This document shows, in pieces, positions 8,303 to 10,775 of a stretch of DNA of 10,775 nucleotides; position 1 is the first letter of the stretch, and each line of letters opens with the position of its first letter. The position numbers were made by a program, and so were the translations under genes. The stretch comes from Larix sibirica. Its lineage: Eukaryota; Streptophyta; Pinopsida; Pinales; Pinaceae. The notes beneath the pieces are model-generated. The model ran no database searches. It was not told the DNA's origin and worked only from the letters and a program-made list of their open reading frames with translations. The stretch is from the NCBI GenBank assembly GCA_004151065.3, contig NWUY0300028508.1:36669-47443 (forward strand). Direction: 5' to 3'.

Positions 8303-8317
8303 GAGGTTGAGTTTATC
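8299..8317. repeat. LINE target-site duplication, right copy
   Basis: The 19-mer caaagaggttgagtttatc directly follows the truncated LINE end. It is identical to 3286-3304 and 2658-2676. The four bases caaa are shared with the LINE sequence, which is typical microhomology at a 5' junction. Confidence 0.88.
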
Positions 8318-8643
8318 TATATGTTAACTTGCTACATTTTAAAATACTATCATATTAATTTTAACCACAAATATTATGATTAAAAAATATTATCATATTT
8401 AATATTGAAACTTATATCATATGTTATTTTGGGCATTTTTAGTGAAGTAATTTGATAAGTGAATAAATTCAAATTTCGATAAGAATTTTGTGACAATTAC
8501 TCCCCTATATTTTAACCCATTTTGAGATAGCCTAGATCTTCGGAATTTAAAAAAGTAAGTGAAACAATATATAACTTTATTTTTCCATAAGAAAAAATAA
8601 ACTCACAAAAAAATTTGAATTTGTCCACTTATTAACTCACTCC
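8318..8643. mobile_element. Right part of the MITE-like element (TIR at 8626-8643)
   Basis: Continues the element interrupted at 2676. The outer end cacttattaactcactcc is the exact inverse of 2460-2477. Within this part, taagtgaataaattcaaattt (8456-8476) is also an imperfect inverse of 8611-8631 (19 of 21 positions), so a shorter related fold-back unit of about 200 bp (8441-8643) may be nested in, or be a variant of, the same family. It is AT-rich and has no coding content. Confidence 0.58.
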
Positions 8644-8737
8644 CTTTCTATTGTGTGGTTGTCATTAAGGCATTATTATGCTTACGCATCTATGATGGAA
8701 TGTTCTAAATTACTATTACTCTAGTTAATAATATTTT

Positions 8738-8998
8738 ATTGAAACCCATGTGCACTTGAGTGTGCCCAATGGTTAAGAACATGCGTTATCTCCGAGGACG
8801 TCACAGGTTCAATTCTAGCAAGGGACAGGGCTGTACATATTGACCCATCATAGTGAAGCTAAAAGGGTACTAGGCATCCCCTTGATGTGAAGTCTCTGCC
8901 CAAGCTTACCTATGAGCTATTGGTATATATGGCATGTGGGTTGTTCCATATACTAGGAGGTTGCTAAGTTACCATGGTTAAAAAAAAAGATTGAAACC
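8738..8998 (+). mobile_element. tRNA-derived SINE with target-site duplications
   Basis: The body is 8747-8989, flanked by the direct repeat attgaaacc at 8738-8746 and 8990-8998. It ends in a run of nine A (8980-8988) preceding the right repeat. The 5' part carries a tRNA-like A box (gtgcccaatggttaag, about 8762-8777) and B box (ggttcaattct, 8806-8816), spaced as in tRNA genes. The remaining 160 bp are tRNA-unrelated, as in plant SINEs. Such elements are transcribed by RNA polymerase III and mobilised by LINE reverse transcriptase. Family name not recognised. Confidence 0.82.
8762..8816 (+). promoter_or_regulatory. Internal RNA polymerase III promoter of the SINE (A and B boxes)
   Basis: The A box gtgcccaatgg fits TRGYNNAANNGG apart from one position, and the B box ggttcaattct fits GGTTCGANTCC with g-to-a and c-to-t changes. 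The tRNA acceptor and T stems do not pair well, so this is a relic tRNA head, not a tRNA gene. Confidence 0.7.
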
Positions 8999-9082
8999 GA
9001 AGGAATAATGTAGCGTCTTCATAGTCCAATAGTGGTGAGGGATAACTAAATAGGGCTTGAGTATTGTTTTCACTTACAAACA

Positions 9083-10302
9083 ATGATCGGTTTTACAAAT
9101 GAGACTTTAAGGACATTTAGAACCATGAGAGGTGTGGTGGAGAGGTTGATTGAGATGCTTAATTGGAAGAACCACCATGAGCATGAGTTTCAAAGAGAAA
9201 TTGAAAAGATCATCTCCAAATTAGTCAATAAAAACTAGAATTGCAATCAATTGATGGTCATCGTTAGGACCATGGAATCCAGAGCATCTTTGTTCTATGA
9301 TAACAATTGGATTGAAACCCATTTGAAGCAATATTGGATTCAATCCTCGTTTCTTCAATACAGAGAGACATTGATGCATGATCTACAATCCCGACCATCA
9401 ACATGCTCACAAGTCTTGCGTTGAACAATGAGGTCGAAGAAAGCATCGACAATACTGATGGAGTTTTTGTAATCTCTTATTTATTCTTTCAATGGAGAGG
9501 ATTAATAACAATGAGGAAACAATGGAGCTTGTCATCAAGGTAGGGAAGCCCTGCCTTTGCTTTCACTAAAGAATAAACACAGTTGTCTAAAAATGATGAG
9601 CATTAAGTTGCGTGATCATTTAAATTTGATTGCAAGCATGATCTCCATGCTTGAAAACTTGATGCAGGGTGTTAATGTAGAGATAATTCTTCAAAACCTA
9701 CATGTGTGCATAAAGTCATATTACATTAATTTGAGGGAATTATCTCCAATGACAATGTAGGTAGAAGAGTGTTTCAATTCATAATATATCATTTGAAAAT
9801 CAAAGTCTTGCACTACAATTTGATTGGAAAACAATTTCATGCTATCGATTAATTAATTTCTTGTAATATGTTTACAAGTTGTGATGTTTGTGGTGGAGAA
9901 ATGAGGCAAGCATCACGAAGCCAACAAGGATTAGCTATTTGGATATTTAAATTATGATCAAATTAGATATTGATTGTGTGTCAGAAGAATGGAGGGATGT
10001 AATAAAGAGATTGTTGATTTCAGAATTGGTGGAAGTTTTTCAAAGGCACCCAATTCCATCAAGGGAAATTTTGAATATCAAGATATTTGACATCAATGTT
10101 TTAATCGGTGTTAGAAAAGGATATAGTTGCATTAGAAATGAGGTCAAAATTGGAGGAGGCTTTCGAGGGAGTGATGGAGACAACATCAAAATATAAGAAT
10201 TATAATACCTTCTTAGAAAGTGTGGGGTTGAGCAAGCATTGCATCCCCTTTCACTCCTTCATTCATTATGCTATGGAATTGTTTCTTAAATCCGATAGAT
10301 AA
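9083..10302 (+). pseudogene. Decayed protein gene, possibly ARM-repeat-like
   Basis: The plus strand shows coding-like helical sequence in pieces. One frame holds MIGFTNETLRTFRTMRGVVE, LIEMLNWKNHHEHEFQR and IISKLVNKN, then a TAG at 9236-9238, MESRASLFY, a TGA at 9422-9424 and, in the same frame again, LPLLSLKNKHSC and LRDHLNLIASMISML (to 9760). Between them two other frames supply LTSLALNNEVEESIDNTDG and NNEETMELVIKVG. After an unreadable 120 bp it resumes with GEMRQASRSQQG, CVSEEWRDVIKRLL, ELVEVFQRHPIPSREIL, MLEKDIVALEMRSKLEEAF and FLESVGLSKHCIPFHSF, ending at a stop at 10300-10302. The leucine-rich helical pattern suggests an ARM/HEAT-type protein, from memory of a plant family and not verified. 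Several frameshifts and stops make it a pseudogene. The gap at 9761-9880 could be an old intron. Confidence 0.55.
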
Positions 10303-10391
10303 CGTATGGGGTTGAGCAAGCATTGCATCCCCATTCACTCCTTCATTCACTCTGCTATGGAAATGTTTCATAAATCATAGATAAACGTAGA
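10224..10391 (+). repeat. 84-bp tandem duplication at the pseudogene 3' end
   Basis: The unit beginning ggggttgagcaagcattgca at 10224 recurs at 10308, with a period of 84 bp. Differences are about eight scattered substitutions plus small indels near the end. 84 is a multiple of three, and the duplicated stretch covers the coding segment GLSKHCIPFHSF plus the stop, so the second copy lies mainly beyond the stop. Confidence 0.92.
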
Positions 10392-10775
10392 AGTTTGTGG
10401 CAAATGACCAATATAAATTGCATAATAAGAAGAAAAAAATATGTAACTTCAAAATGTCTAATTATAAATCATTAATGTTGCTGATGATTTCCTTGACGAG
10501 TTCGTGGTCTAGGCCCAACGTTAGATCAAATTTCATTACCTTGAAAGATTTTAAGATTTCAATTTTGTCTCCAACCCAAAAAAATATTTTGTTCAAAAAT
10601 AAAAATCATTATTGTAGCAAAAACTTTAAAAAATATCATTAAGTATAAAAAATCATATTTTAAAAGGCAAACTTTAATTACATTTAAATGTGCCTGGAGT
10701 TTTGACGTTTTAACTTATTTTCCTTAACTTGTATTTATTTATGTTGCAAGGTTTCTGTGGTGATTGGCTTCAGAA
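10392..10775. other. AT-rich sequence, nothing recognised
   Basis: About 385 bp with homopolymer A and T runs. The one open frame here (10397-10642, plus) is lysine- and asparagine-rich with no domain-like pattern and reflects base composition. No RNA gene or repeat was recognised. Confidence 0.5.

Noticed and set aside
8762-8820. Possible tRNA gene
   Set aside because: A and B boxes are present, but acceptor and T stems do not pair, and poly(A) with flanking duplications shows a SINE.
10397-10642. Plus-strand 81-residue frame at the window end
   Set aside because: Rich in Lys, Asn, Ser and Phe from AT bias, with no domain pattern.
1-10775. CRISPR array
   Set aside because: No regularly spaced short repeats; the repeats found are one- or two-fold duplications in plant-type DNA.

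Overview
This window looks like repeat-rich nuclear DNA from a land plant. The evidence is AT-rich intergenic sequence, plant-type L1 LINEs whose ORF1 carries a DUF4283 domain and a CCHC knuckle, an ORF2 that ends in zf-RVT plus RNase H, a tRNA-derived SINE, and no intact gene. The style of the ORF1 and ORF2 motifs is reminiscent of gymnosperm LINEs, but that is recall, not something the sequence proves. Single N characters at 1471 and 7472 split the window into three blocks, and recognisable structure breaks at both, so they are probably scaffold joins.

Block 1 (1-1470): the minus strand holds a decayed LINE ORF1 (about 78-770) of one subfamily. It is followed by AT-rich DNA with a 96-bp unit present twice (1181-1372).

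Block 2 (1472-7471): a second, better preserved ORF1 N-terminal half (DUF4283, minus strand, 1472-2137) breaks off exactly at the N. Next comes a perfect 49-bp inverted repeat with a 19-nt loop (2310-2426), then the left end of a MITE-like element whose 18-bp terminal inverted repeat partner lies at 8626-8643. A stretch of about 600 bp, made of MITE sequence, a LINE target site and a LINE 3' end, is present twice (2554-3152 and 3183-3782). The second copy runs into a long ORF2 pseudogene (minus strand, 3494 to about 7085): end of the endonuclease, reverse transcriptase, zf-RVT, RNase H. From 7085 to 4562 its reading frame is unbroken by indels but carries nine in-frame stops.

Block 3 (7473-10775): this begins with an 830-bp near-identical repeat of 3369-4198. 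That repeat ends in a 19-bp copy of the target site seen at 2658 and 3286. The repeat is therefore a 5'-truncated LINE with a real right-hand target-site duplication. After it come the right half of the MITE, a SINE with A and B boxes, poly(A) and a 9-bp target-site duplication (8738-8998), and a plus-strand protein pseudogene (9083-10302, possibly ARM-repeat-like) whose 3' end is tandemly duplicated in an 84-bp unit.

No working gene system was found. The most informative signals are the nested insertion history, strong signs that the central 3.3 kb may not belong at this locus, and a stop-codon pattern that suggests decay of methylated DNA.
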